NCBI GenBank assembly: GCA_005191415.1
Contig: SUPS01000005.1
Coordinates: 1 to 39,556, forward strand
Length of the DNA: 39,556 bases
From: Candidatus Helarchaeota ASGARD archaeon Hel_GB_A
Lineage (GTDB): Archaea > Asgardarchaeota > Lokiarchaeia > Helarchaeales > HEL-GB-A
Direction: 5' to 3'
The position numbers and the translations under genes were made by a program. Positions 9,436 to 17,413 of this stretch are shown here, piece by piece. A model generated the notes under the pieces. That model was given only the letters and a program-made list of their open reading frames with translations. It ran no database searches and was not told where the DNA came from. How positions within the stretch are numbered: position 1 is the stretch's first letter; each line of letters starts with the position of its first letter.

Positions 9436-10383
9436 TTATCGGCTGGTTCTTCTTTTATGACTAAAGTCAAGTTCAAGTGATTTTGGATGCTCTACTTGAA
9501 TACGTTTAATTTCTTTTACCATTGCTACTTTTAATTCTTGATCTGAGGGAATTACGTGCTGTGCTTGAGGCGAAGTAAATGCTTCAACCTTCTTATTTAG
9601 CGAATTAGATATATACTCATAAAATTGTTCTATTAATGGGTCTGGTTTAGCTTTTTGCTTAATTTTTTGTGCTACTAATTTCGCGGTCTTTTCAAATATA
9701 TCTAGGCGTTCAAGGAGTGCTTTTCGGTATTCCGCTTTTAGAATTACTGAAATTGCTGCGTCGTAAGCTTTTCCACGTGCTTGAGGATCGGGAATGGAAA
9801 AAACATAAACCAGACCAATTCCATTGGGAAAAGGAAGTACTGATGAAGTATCTAATAAAGTACTGGCATTTTCAAATCCCGCACTTAAAATTAATAAAGA
9901 TTTCGCAGCGATTTCAAAGATTTTCTTCTCAGATAACGATTTTGGCATCCAACTAACTGCCCCTAGTCCTAAATCCCCTGCTTTAGAAAAAACAACAGCA
10001 ATAATTCGTTCATCTTCTGGGATTTTTGGTTTAGAAGGAGTTGGTTGTAGTGCTTCAAGAAGAAGACTCCCATAATCACGCGTTATTTGCCCAAATTTCT
10101 TTAATACAAAATCTTCATGGGTATTTGTGATACAAACGATAAATGCCTCTGTTGAGATTTTGTAGATATAAAGGAAATAATTTGAATTAGGCAAATCTTG
10201 TTTGATATAATGATTGATCGGGATAGATGCATATTGCTTGACTATTTTTGAGATTAGGGCATGCGAATTTTCTGAAAAATTAGACGCAATAAAGCTACCA
10301 TCTGCACGTAATATACCTATATTTGTGGGATGTAGTGTGTTGAGGTCATTTGCTATATTATACACAACCGATTTTAATTCCAT
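9436..10383 (-). CDS. Roadblock-like plus longin-like domain protein
   Basis: Probably a regulator or scaffold for small GTPases. Residues about 1-110 look like a roadblock/LC7 (profilin-like) domain: GILRADGSFIASNF strand-turn-strand, then a helix, then YFLYIYKISTEAFIVCITN. Residues about 125-245 look like a longin-type domain: IIAVVFSKAGDLGLGAVSWMP, a helix KIFEIAAKSLLILSAG, and LPFPNGIGLVYVFSIPDPQARGKAYDAAISV, a pattern recalling longin-like proteins common in Asgard archaea. The C-terminal 70 residues are helical and charged, ending in RRTSR. The ATG at 10383 has AGGAG upstream at 12 nt. It is divergent from the aro cluster. The fold calls rest on pattern and length, not on a search, and the partner GTPase is unknown. 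Confidence 0.55.
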   Translation of the reverse strand: MELKSVVYNIANDLNTLHPTNIGILRADGSFIASNFSENSHALISKIVKQYASIPINHYIKQDLPNSNYFLYIYKISTEAFIVCITNTHEDFVLKKFGQITRDYGSLLLEALQPTPSKPKIPEDERIIAVVFSKAGDLGLGAVSWMPKSLSEKKIFEIAAKSLLILSAGFENASTLLDTSSVLPFPNGIGLVYVFSIPDPQARGKAYDAAISVILKAEYRKALLERLDIFEKTAKLVAQKIKQKAKPDPLIEQFYEYISNSLNKKVEAFTSPQAQHVIPSDQELKVAMVKEIKRIQVEHPKSLELDFSHKRRTSR

Positions 10384-10580
10384 TTTGTTACAAATTCTCC
10401 TATTTCAGAACCTTGCCTAATTTGAGAATATATTTGTAGTCTTTCTAATAATAAGTTTAAAATTGAATTTCTATTGAGAAATATTACTTCTATTAATTAA
10501 TATATTCTTTTAGGAAATTGGAATTTTTCCTTTGTAGATTATCCTTCGAAAATTATCATTTTATCTGGAAATCACCAATT

Positions 10581-10588
10581 TTTATATA
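10581..10588 (+). promoter_or_regulatory. TATA box of the aro cluster
   Basis: TTTATATA at 10581-10588, preceded by the purine-rich BRE-like ATCACCAA. A start site about 25 nt downstream (near 10611) would leave a leader of about 30 nt before the ATG at 10641, which carries GGTGA at 10630-10634. The other 230 bp of this divergent gap are AT-rich with nothing else recognised. Confidence 0.6.
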
Positions 10589-10640
10589 GTGCTTTAATTT
10601 TTATTTCTTAAGAACTTAAAATTTCTTCGGTGAATTACAT

Positions 10641-11432
10641 ATGAGGGGCAAAACTGTGCGTATAAGTCGGATATTGGACAAAAGCAAGGCTCTAATAATT
10701 CCTATGGATCATGGTATAACAATTGGGCCTGTCAAAGGATTAAAATGGAATGAAATGAAATCGACAATTGAAAAGGTGGTTCATGGTGGGGCTACAGCAA
10801 TCCTCTTACATAAAGGTCTTTATAGAATTTTAGATGATATTCCTAATTGTGGAATGATTCTCCATTTATCTGCAAGTACTAAACTTAGTGAAGTACCAAA
10901 TTGGAAAGTCCTAGTAGGCTCTATTGAAGAAGCTGTTCGGCTGGGTGTTGATGCTATTTCCATCCATGTGAATCTAGGGAGTAAAAATGAGGCTCAAATG
11001 CTAGAATCCTTTGGTTATATTTCTGATGCATGTGATAAATGGCAAATACCCCTTATTAGTATGGTTTATCCCCGCGGTATTAATATAAAAGACCCCTATA
11101 ATCCTGAAGTAGTTGCTCATGCTGCGAGAGTTGGCGCTGAATTGGGCGCAGACATCGTTAAAACCAATTATACTGGCTCTTATGAATCTTTTAAAGAAGT
11201 TGTTGAAGGTTGCCCTGTTCCTATTGTTATTGCTGGTGGTCCAAAAACAGAAACAGATCAGGAATTTTTACAGAATGTATATGATGCAATGCAAGCAGGA
11301 GCGATAGGCGTTGCAGCAGGACGCAATGTTTTTCAGCATGAAAACCCTATAGGAATGGTTACCGCTATTTCCAAAATTATTAAGGAAAATGCTCCGGTCC
11401 AAGATGCATTGAAAGCTTTAAATAGAAGTTGA
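10641..11432 (+). CDS. 2-amino-3,7-dideoxy-D-threo-hept-6-ulosonate synthase (class I aldolase family)
   Basis: First enzyme of the archaeal alternative early shikimate route (MJ0400 type): it joins L-aspartate semialdehyde with a ketose-phosphate-derived unit to give ADTH. The sequence opens with LIIPMDHGITIGPVKGL (17-33), the family hallmark. It keeps the Schiff-base lysine in ADIVKTNYTGS (Lys174), Tyr143 in MVYPRG, and the phosphate loops IAGGPK and GVAAGRNVFQ. At 263 residues the barrel is complete. A simple class I fructose-bisphosphate aldolase is the main alternative, but the next gene encodes type II dehydroquinate synthase, the partner enzyme, which settles the role. It is the promoter-proximal gene of the aro cluster; the downstream gap is 42 bp. 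Confidence 0.92.
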   Translation: MRGKTVRISRILDKSKALIIPMDHGITIGPVKGLKWNEMKSTIEKVVHGGATAILLHKGLYRILDDIPNCGMILHLSASTKLSEVPNWKVLVGSIEEAVRLGVDAISIHVNLGSKNEAQMLESFGYISDACDKWQIPLISMVYPRGINIKDPYNPEVVAHAARVGAELGADIVKTNYTGSYESFKEVVEGCPVPIVIAGGPKTETDQEFLQNVYDAMQAGAIGVAAGRNVFQHENPIGMVTAISKIIKENAPVQDALKALNRS

Positions 11433-11474
11433 GGGGATAATCGAGGTTGTTTAGAAAAATTGAGGTTACTTAAA

Positions 11475-12563
11475 ATGAAACAAATAGTTTTACACTTGAA
11501 TAATGACTGGGAAGCCATAAAAGAAATCGCCATCACAGCAATGACTTCAGGAATGACAAATTTTCTAATAGAAACTGACATTGGAGATAAACTTCGCGAA
11601 TTGGGGAATGTAGATATATACGCCTTTTCAGAAAAGCTAAATCCTGATATATATCTAGACAAAACCATTGATAAACAAAAAATTGAAGAATATTCAAAAA
11701 ATTTTAAAAAAATTGGACACTGGATTACGGTAAAGGAGAAAAAAGATGAAGAAATTGCCATAAATGCTGCCAATTTAGGAAGTAATGTTGTTATTATTAG
11801 CGCTACTGACTGGAAAATTATTCCTATGGAGAATTTAATTGCCGATCTTCATAAAAAAGATACCGAATTATTTGCTGAAGTAAATAGTATTGAAGAAGCA
11901 AAGGTAATGTTTGAAACTTTAGAATTAGGTGTGGATGGCGTAGTTTTTAAACCTACTTCTCCGGATGATATCCTCCAATTGAAAACACTACTTAAAGAGG
12001 AAATTTCCCTCGAATTAACTCCCGCTAAAATTATAACCATAAAGGAAGTTGGCTCTGGAGATCGCGTATGCATCGATACCTGCTCATTACTTTCAATCGG
12101 GGAAGGAATGTTAATTGGTTCACAAAGTATGGGTTTGTTTCTAATCCATTCGGAATCGATTCCCTCTGAATTCGCCGATCCAAGACCCTTTCGTGTTAAT
12201 GCTGGTGCAGTCCATGCATATATACTCCTTCCAAATGGTAAAACACAATATCTTTCTGAAATAAAAGCTGGGAGCGAAGTACTTGTGATTAATTCGGAAG
12301 GAAAAGGACGTACTGTAACTGTTGGAAGGTCTAAAATTGAGAAACGCCCCCTCCTCTTAATTGAAGCCCAAGTTAATAATATGATTCTTAAAACCATCGT
12401 CCAGAATGCCGAAACTATTAGATTAGTTAAACGTGATAAAAATGAGAATATTCCTACATCCGTCTCTGACTTACAAATTGGCGATGAAGTTCTAGTTTAT
12501 TACGTGCCCCTTGGAGGACGCCATTTTGGAAAACATGTAGATGAGTACGTTCTTGAAAAATAA
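11475..12563 (+). CDS. 3-dehydroquinate synthase type II (AroB')
   Basis: Converts ADTH to 3-dehydroquinate by NAD-dependent oxidative deamination and cyclisation, replacing bacterial AroB. The N-terminal part has the family pattern of alternating strands and DKTIDKQKIEEY. The conserved C-terminal half includes VGSGDRVCIDTCSLLSIGEGMLIGSQSMGLFLIHSES, DPRPFRVNAGAVHAYI, SEIKAGSEVLVI, GRSKIEKRPLLLIEA and the end motif PLGGRHFGKHVDEYVLEK. The length of 362 residues is normal. I chose ATG 11475 because GAGGT stands 9 nt before it; a TTG 15 nt upstream is in frame but has no Shine-Dalgarno site. It is the second gene of the aro cluster and 18 bp from aroD. Confidence 0.93.
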   Translation: MKQIVLHLNNDWEAIKEIAITAMTSGMTNFLIETDIGDKLRELGNVDIYAFSEKLNPDIYLDKTIDKQKIEEYSKNFKKIGHWITVKEKKDEEIAINAANLGSNVVIISATDWKIIPMENLIADLHKKDTELFAEVNSIEEAKVMFETLELGVDGVVFKPTSPDDILQLKTLLKEEISLELTPAKIITIKEVGSGDRVCIDTCSLLSIGEGMLIGSQSMGLFLIHSESIPSEFADPRPFRVNAGAVHAYILLPNGKTQYLSEIKAGSEVLVINSEGKGRTVTVGRSKIEKRPLLLIEAQVNNMILKTIVQNAETIRLVKRDKNENIPTSVSDLQIGDEVLVYYVPLGGRHFGKHVDEYVLEK

Positions 12564-12581
12564 AGCATTTCTGGGTTTTAT

Positions 12582-13274
12582 ATGATCTGTGTAGCGGTTA
12601 GCGCAAAGAATATGGACTCTGCAATTAAAAAGAGTAGCGAAGCTATTGAAAAAGGAGCTTCTTTAGTTGAAATTCGCATAGATCATTTTGAGAATCCAAA
12701 CGAGGCCGATTTTGAAAAATTAAGAAACGAGATAAAGTCTAAACTTATATTAACTGTTCGGAAGCCCGACGAAGGAGGAAAATGTCCATTTGAAGAAAAT
12801 CAAAGATTAGAATTACTCCAGAAATGTATTTATGCCAATCCCTATGCTGTTGACCTTGAATTCAGTATTAAAACCACACAATTAACGAATCTCATTCAAC
12901 TTGCCAAAAAAAATGAAGTGAAGGTGATTCTTTCATATCATGATTTTAAGAAAACGCCTAGCGTAGAGTACATGAAAGAAAAAATTTTAGATGCCGTAAA
13001 AAAGAAAGGAGATTATGTAAAAACTATTGGAACTGCATCTTCTATCGAAGATAATCTAAAAATGCTCTCCCTCCCTCAATTTGCAAGAAAGAATCAAATC
13101 CAAATAATTGCTTTTGCAATGGGGCGAAAAGGTATTATTTCACGAATCCTCTCTCCAATCTTTGGTGCAGCGTTCACGTTTGCCGCTCTAGATGAACCAA
13201 CTGCACCTGGTCAAATCTCTATAGAAGAAATGAAAAGAAATTTGGAATCTTTTACATCATATTTCTTAAAATAA
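12582..13274 (+). CDS. aroD: 3-dehydroquinate dehydratase, type I
   Basis: Schiff-base enzyme that dehydrates 3-dehydroquinate to 3-dehydroshikimate. Signature residues are visible: LVEIRIDHFE (28-37) with the substrate-binding EIR, TVRKPDEGG (58-66), catalytic His120 in ILSYHDF, and the Schiff-base Lys147 in GDYVKTIGTA. The C-terminal substrate loop reads FAALDEPTAPGQIS. At 230 residues the length is normal for archaeal AroD. The ATG follows DHQ synthase by 18 bp, and the stop is immediately followed by aroE, so translation is probably coupled. There is no strong Shine-Dalgarno site (a GGG run 8 nt upstream). Confidence 0.95.
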   Translation: MICVAVSAKNMDSAIKKSSEAIEKGASLVEIRIDHFENPNEADFEKLRNEIKSKLILTVRKPDEGGKCPFEENQRLELLQKCIYANPYAVDLEFSIKTTQLTNLIQLAKKNEVKVILSYHDFKKTPSVEYMKEKILDAVKKKGDYVKTIGTASSIEDNLKMLSLPQFARKNQIQIIAFAMGRKGIISRILSPIFGAAFTFAALDEPTAPGQISIEEMKRNLESFTSYFLK

Positions 13275-13283
13275 GTGATCGAA

Positions 13284-14141
13284 ATGGAAATTACCGGAAA
13301 AACTAAGTTGTGTGTTTTAATTGGAAATCCCGTTGAGCACAGTATGTCTCCTAAAATGCATAATGCAGCCTTTCAAGAACTAGGATTGGATTATGTTTAT
13401 GTTGCTTTACGGGTTGATAATGATAAAGTGAAAGAAGCGATAGAAGGAATTCGCGCCTTTAACATTAAAGGTGCGAATGTAACTGTTCCTCATAAAATTA
13501 AAGCAATGCAATATTTAGATGAAATAGATCCCGTAGCTGAAAATATTGGTGCAATTAATACTATTTTAAATAGAGATGGTTATTTATACGGAACCAATAC
13601 TGATGGAATTGGAGCAGTACGTTCTTTACAAGAGGAAAACGTGGATCTGAAGAACAAAAAAATTGTAATGATCGGAGCTGGCGGCGTTGCTCGTCCTATT
13701 TCCTATAATTTTGCTCCAGATGCCAAGGACTTCGTTTTATTCGATATTGCTCAAAATGCAGTACAAAATCTTACAGATGAATTAAATAAAAAGCTTGGTG
13801 GAAATATTCGAGGGTATAAATCAGATCCTGCAATAATTGCAAAAGAATTGCAAGATGCAGACATCTTTATCAATGCTACGCCTGTAGGTATGTATCCTAA
13901 TATCAATCATAGTGTAATCCCCAAGGAATTACTTCGAAAAGACCTTGTAGTATTTGATGTAGTATATAATCCTTTAGAAACAAAATTGTTAAAAGATGCG
14001 AAAGCTGTAGGCGCAAAAGCTATCTCTGGTGTTATGATGCTGGTCTATCAAGGGGTCGCCGCTTTTGAATTATGGACTGGAAAAAAAGCACCCGTGGCAC
14101 TTATGAAAAAAATGGTGCTCGAGGGACTAGGTCTGAGCTGA
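13284..14141 (+). CDS. aroE: Shikimate dehydrogenase
   Basis: NADPH-dependent reduction of 3-dehydroshikimate to shikimate. Motifs: IGNPVEHSMSPKMHN (13-27) with shikimate-binding Ser20 and Ser22, catalytic Lys71 in NVTVPHK, Asn92 in GAINTI, Asp107 in GTNTDG, and the nucleotide loop GAGGVARP (131-138). The late NATPVGMYP and SGVMMLVYQG segments are also typical. I chose ATG 13284 because it matches the usual N-terminus and is preceded by GTGATC. A GTG at 13275, directly after the aroD stop, would add three residues. The 3' end overlaps the convergent aroK gene by 15 bp. Confidence 0.95.
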   Translation: MEITGKTKLCVLIGNPVEHSMSPKMHNAAFQELGLDYVYVALRVDNDKVKEAIEGIRAFNIKGANVTVPHKIKAMQYLDEIDPVAENIGAINTILNRDGYLYGTNTDGIGAVRSLQEENVDLKNKKIVMIGAGGVARPISYNFAPDAKDFVLFDIAQNAVQNLTDELNKKLGGNIRGYKSDPAIIAKELQDADIFINATPVGMYPNINHSVIPKELLRKDLVVFDVVYNPLETKLLKDAKAVGAKAISGVMMLVYQGVAAFELWTGKKAPVALMKKMVLEGLGLS

Positions 14142-14654
14142 TTCATAGATTTTACAAATTTTCTCAACTATTTCATCAATAGTTAAATTAGATGTATCAA
14201 CCTGATACTCTGTAGCTGCATTATAGAATGGTGCTCGAAATTCAAGTAATCGATGGATCTCTCCCATTGGATCTGGTTTATTTAAAAGTGGGCGTTTCTC
14301 CTTGCCATCTTTGGAAATTCGTTGGAAGATTACCTCTGGTGTAGCTTTTAAACATACTACCACAGAACTCTGTTTTAAATAATCAAGATTAATTTTATTC
14401 AGCACTACTCCACCACCACAAGCAATTACTACATCTTTCTTTTGACTTACTTCTTTACATACCTGAATTTCATACTCCCGAAATCGAATTTCTCCATCTT
14501 CAGCAAAAATCTCTGGAATGGATTTTCCCGCTCGCTCGACTATCATTTGATCCATTTCGATGAATTCCTTCTTTAAAACTTCCGCAAGTTTCGCCCCAAT
14601 TGCTGTTTTGCCAGTACCCATAAATCCAATTAGTGCAATATTTGATTTTTTCAT
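14127..14654 (-). CDS. aroK: Shikimate kinase, bacterial-type (P-loop NMP-kinase family)
   Basis: Phosphorylates shikimate at the 3-hydroxyl. The 175-residue protein has Walker A GFMGTGKT (10-17), the substrate Asp35 in EMDQMI, Arg57/Arg59 in GEIRFREYE, the glycine triplet CGGGVVL (80-82) and the LID region GKEKRPLL. This is the AroK/AroL fold of bacteria and plants. The GHMP-family shikimate kinase usual in archaea is not related. It is transcribed against the rest of the aro genes, overlaps the aroE 3' end by 15 bp, and faces the longin-GTPase gene across a gap holding a 29-bp palindrome. The ATG at 14654 is clear, without a strong Shine-Dalgarno site. Function is secure; bacterial origin by transfer is inference. 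Confidence 0.93.
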   Translation of the reverse strand: MKKSNIALIGFMGTGKTAIGAKLAEVLKKEFIEMDQMIVERAGKSIPEIFAEDGEIRFREYEIQVCKEVSQKKDVVIACGGGVVLNKINLDYLKQSSVVVCLKATPEVIFQRISKDGKEKRPLLNKPDPMGEIHRLLEFRAPFYNAATEYQVDTSNLTIDEIVEKICKIYESAQT

Positions 14655-14758
14655 AATTATCTAGCTCAACCTTTATTTTTTTCGTAAATCTTCTTCTCTG
14701 AAGTTTAAAATAAGATTCCTAGTGACTTTAAGTTTAGATCGAATCGCTTATTAACAAC

Positions 14759-14787
14759 TAAGATTAAACTTATTAAGTTTAATCTTA
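14759..14787. repeat. 29-bp perfect palindrome, candidate operator
   Basis: Arms TAAGATTAAACTTA and TAAGTTTAATCTTA (14 bp each) pair perfectly around a single central T at 14773. Related half-sites lie nearby: AAGTTTAA at 14701 and TTTAAGTTTAGATC near 14728. The element sits in the 202-bp gap between divergent aroK (start 14654) and the longin-GTPase (start 14857). Its position and symmetry suit a dimeric transcription factor; a hairpin role is possible but there is no T-run. Function is inference. Confidence 0.6.
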
Positions 14788-14856
14788 CTATGATTCATCA
14801 AAAAGCCATGGCGTAAAAAGTTAGACACAAGAGACAAAATATTGGAGAAAATAAAA

Positions 14857-15975
14857 ATGCTGAGAAATGTGATTATATTCAAGGAGAAAGAAGTAATCTA
14901 CGCTAGAGAATATGGAAAATCGCTGCCTGATGAAACTCTTTACCCCTTAATTGAATCTCTGAAAGATTATTTAAGAAATTTTGCCGTTGATATCGTTGAT
15001 TTTATGCATGTTATTAATTTTAAAATTTGCTACGCTACAAATCGCGAACACAATTTATTATTCATTTTAGTCTGCGATCCTACAGATAAAGATGATTCTA
15101 TTCGCGATGAAATCGAGTACATTCGACATAAATTCCTCAATAAATTCACAGAGCCTCTTTCTCAAGGAATTACAGACCCTAATGCGTATAAAGAAATAGA
15201 AAAAGATGTCAAAATTAGTAAAAGTGAGTTACGACCAAAAATTTCACTTGTTGGATTTAGCGGAGTTGGTAAGACAACAATTACTAAATTGATTAAGGAA
15301 GAAGAAATCCCAACACGCCATATACCAACTATTACTGGCTATATATCCGAGATTACAGTTGGTGATTTTGAAATGTACCTTTGGGACTTAGCGGGTCAAG
15401 TTAGATATGCCGAAGTATGGGCACAATTTATGAGAGGTTCCGATGTTATTATACTAATCGTTGATTCAACAGAGCAAAATGTATATGAATCCCGTTTTTT
15501 CATTGAACTATGCCGTAAAGAAGCACCTTATGCGCGCGTTGCTGTTATTGCAAATAAACAAGATCTACCAGGTGCGCTCTCTCCCGAACAAATTAGTGAT
15601 ATTCTAGATTGCGGTATTTATGGTTACAAAGTAACTCCTCTTGTTGCAATCGATGTTAAAAACAGAATCCCAGCCTTGAAAGTAATGGCAGAAACTGCCG
15701 CAACAACTGCTAAAACCTTGGCTGAATTTCAGACACTAGATGATATAAAGGGTATGTTAACTCAAGTTCCAATTGCAATTGAGAAAGGATATTTAAAAGA
15801 GGCTGCAAAAATTTTAGATGAAATCGCCTATCTCGCTAACCTTAGAGGTGATCCTGCGAGAGCAGAAAAATACGCCAGCTATGCAGCTTATATCCGAAGC
15901 CAAAACAAAACAATTGACCAAAAAATGAAACTCGTTTATAAGGCGATTGAAGAGAAACAACAGGAATATTTCTAA
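14857..15975 (+). CDS. Longin-domain Arf/Gtr-like small GTPase
   Basis: A eukaryote-like small GTPase of Asgard type. Residues about 1-110 form a longin-like domain (LRNVIIFKEKEVIYAREYG strand pair, helix TLYPLIESLKDYL, strands FKICYAT and LLFILVCD). The G domain follows: G1 GFSGVGKT (133-140), switch I HIPTITGY, G3 WDLAGQ (176-181) and G4 NKQD (233-236). WDLAGQ/NKQD and the PT switch I point to the Arf/Rag/Gtr side of the Ras superfamily. The C-terminal 80 residues are helical and TPR-like (LKEAAKILDEIAYLANLRGDPARAEKYA). No lipidation motif is seen. I chose ATG 14857 because GGAG lies 9 nt upstream; a TTG 15 nt earlier is in frame. It lies between aroK and aroA; a link to aromatic metabolism is unproven. 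Confidence 0.85.
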   Translation: MLRNVIIFKEKEVIYAREYGKSLPDETLYPLIESLKDYLRNFAVDIVDFMHVINFKICYATNREHNLLFILVCDPTDKDDSIRDEIEYIRHKFLNKFTEPLSQGITDPNAYKEIEKDVKISKSELRPKISLVGFSGVGKTTITKLIKEEEIPTRHIPTITGYISEITVGDFEMYLWDLAGQVRYAEVWAQFMRGSDVIILIVDSTEQNVYESRFFIELCRKEAPYARVAVIANKQDLPGALSPEQISDILDCGIYGYKVTPLVAIDVKNRIPALKVMAETAATTAKTLAEFQTLDDIKGMLTQVPIAIEKGYLKEAAKILDEIAYLANLRGDPARAEKYASYAAYIRSQNKTIDQKMKLVYKAIEEKQQEYF

Positions 15976-16058
15976 TCTTTATTAATTAAATTATTCTAAA
16001 ATTCGCCCTTTTATTTCCTAATTTTAAAATAGAACGATCAAAAACTTACTTAAAATTA

Positions 16059-16067
16059 TTTATAAAT
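16059..16067 (+). promoter_or_regulatory. TATA box of the aroA-aroC-tyrA unit
   Basis: TTTATAAAT at 16059-16067 in the 142-bp gap after the GTPase gene. A start site near 16090 would leave about a 28-nt leader holding GAGG (16106-16109) before the TTG at 16118. It implies that the late aro genes form a separate transcription unit. Confidence 0.55.
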
Positions 16068-16117
16068 TAAAAGAGGGCTTATCTAGAATCTAAGGGCATA
16101 ATGAAGAGGCAAAAAAT

Positions 16118-17413
16118 TTGGATATTGAGATCTATCATAGCCCCGTCTTGAAGGGAAAAATTCGAGCTCCGCCCTCAAAAAGTTATACTCATCGCGCAAT
16201 AATAATGGGGGCTCTCGCGGATGGAATATCAATTATTAAAGAGCCTTTAATAGGTGAGGATACTTCTGCATCAATGAGAGCAATGCAAGCTTTAGGGGCT
16301 AAGATATCAAAAGAAAATGATAAACTTATTATTAAAGGATTAAAGCATTTTCGCATTCCATCTGAAACAATTAATGTCGAGAATTCTGGAACCACTATTA
16401 GATTCATAACCGCTTTAGCCGCACATGTTCCTGGAATCGTAAGATTAACGGGAGATAATTCCATACAGAAACGTCCTATGGGTCCATTACTTGATGCACT
16501 TGCTCAATTGGGAATCGAATGTCAATCGGAATCAAATGATGGAACCCCTCCTCTTATTATTAAAGGTGGTAATTTAAAGGGAGGGCATGTCTCCATACGA
16601 GGTGATATTAGTTCTCAATTCATCTCGGGTTTATTAATTTCCGCTCCGCTAGCTGAATCTGATATTACTATTCAATTAACCACTCCACTAAAATCAAGTC
16701 CTTATCTTGAAATCACGACTGATATGTTGAATAAATTTGGAATTACATGTAGTTACAACCCCGAAAAACGGATTTATAAAATACCAGGACGCCAAACATA
16801 TCACCCTATAGAATTCATAGTTCCAGGTGATTTTTCATCTGCTGCTTTTTTCCTAGTGGCAGGCGCACTTTTAGGAGCTCCTATTACCGTTTCAAATTTA
16901 GATATGGGGAACCCTCAGGGTGATAAAGCTATTGTTCAAATTCTGAAAGAAGTTGGGGCAAAAATTTCTGTTAATTCCAAAGAAAAAGCCATAACGGTGA
17001 GTAAAAACTCCCTAAAACCATTTAATATTGACTGTAAAGATATTCCTGATCTTGTTCCTATTCTAGCAGTTCTAGCATCTTTCATCCCAGGAAAATCAAA
17101 AATTTTTAATGTTGCCCATTTACGAATAAAAGAAAGTGATCGATTACATACGATTACAACTGAATTGCAGAAAATGAATGTAGATATTAAAGAATTACCT
17201 GATGCCCTAATAATCCAAGGAAGTTCTGACCATAAAGGTGCCATATTAAATACATATGATGACCATAGAATTGCCATGGCATTAATTATCGCATCTTTAC
17301 CAGTTAAAGAGAAAACATTGATAAAAAACATCGAGTGTATCAATGTTTCTTACCCTTCCTTTTTAAAACACTTAGAAAAAATCGGTGGAAAATTCCGGGT
17401 GATGCATACTTGA
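16118..17413 (+). CDS. aroA: 3-phosphoshikimate 1-carboxyvinyltransferase (EPSP synthase)
   Basis: Adds enolpyruvate from PEP to shikimate 3-phosphate. Motifs: PPSKSYTHRA (18-27) with the Lys21, Ser22, Arg26 binding set, ENSGTTIRF (88-96), KRPMGPLLDAL, the IPDLVPILA segment with the catalytic Asp, IKESDRL, and the C-terminal DDHRIAMALI. The length is 431 residues. The only sensible start is TTG 16118, with GAGG 8 nt before it; the ATG at 16101 is out of frame and closes after a few codons. The stop overlaps the aroC start in a TTGA quartet, so the two are translationally coupled. The NSGTT form of the second motif is common in archaeal and some Firmicute enzymes. Confidence 0.96.
   Translation: MDIEIYHSPVLKGKIRAPPSKSYTHRAIIMGALADGISIIKEPLIGEDTSASMRAMQALGAKISKENDKLIIKGLKHFRIPSETINVENSGTTIRFITALAAHVPGIVRLTGDNSIQKRPMGPLLDALAQLGIECQSESNDGTPPLIIKGGNLKGGHVSIRGDISSQFISGLLISAPLAESDITIQLTTPLKSSPYLEITTDMLNKFGITCSYNPEKRIYKIPGRQTYHPIEFIVPGDFSSAAFFLVAGALLGAPITVSNLDMGNPQGDKAIVQILKEVGAKISVNSKEKAITVSKNSLKPFNIDCKDIPDLVPILAVLASFIPGKSKIFNVAHLRIKESDRLHTITTELQKMNVDIKELPDALIIQGSSDHKGAILNTYDDHRIAMALIIASLPVKEKTLIKNIECINVSYPSFLKHLEKIGGKFRVMHT

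Noticed and set aside
11333-12397. Minus-strand open frames of 146 and 182 codons across the early aro genes
   Set aside because: They lie fully antisense to well-conserved dehydroquinate synthase sequence and show no family features.
14655-14856. A tRNA or structured RNA in the aroK-GTPase gap, because of the strong inverted repeat
   Set aside because: There is no cloverleaf, no T-loop sequence (GGTTCRA type), and the hairpin is AT-only apart from two GC pairs.
17335-17409. A 25-codon N-terminal extension of chorismate synthase
   Set aside because: It lies inside aroA in another frame, does not match the family N-terminus, and the TTG at 17410 has a Shine-Dalgarno site and the canonical start MSGNIFG.
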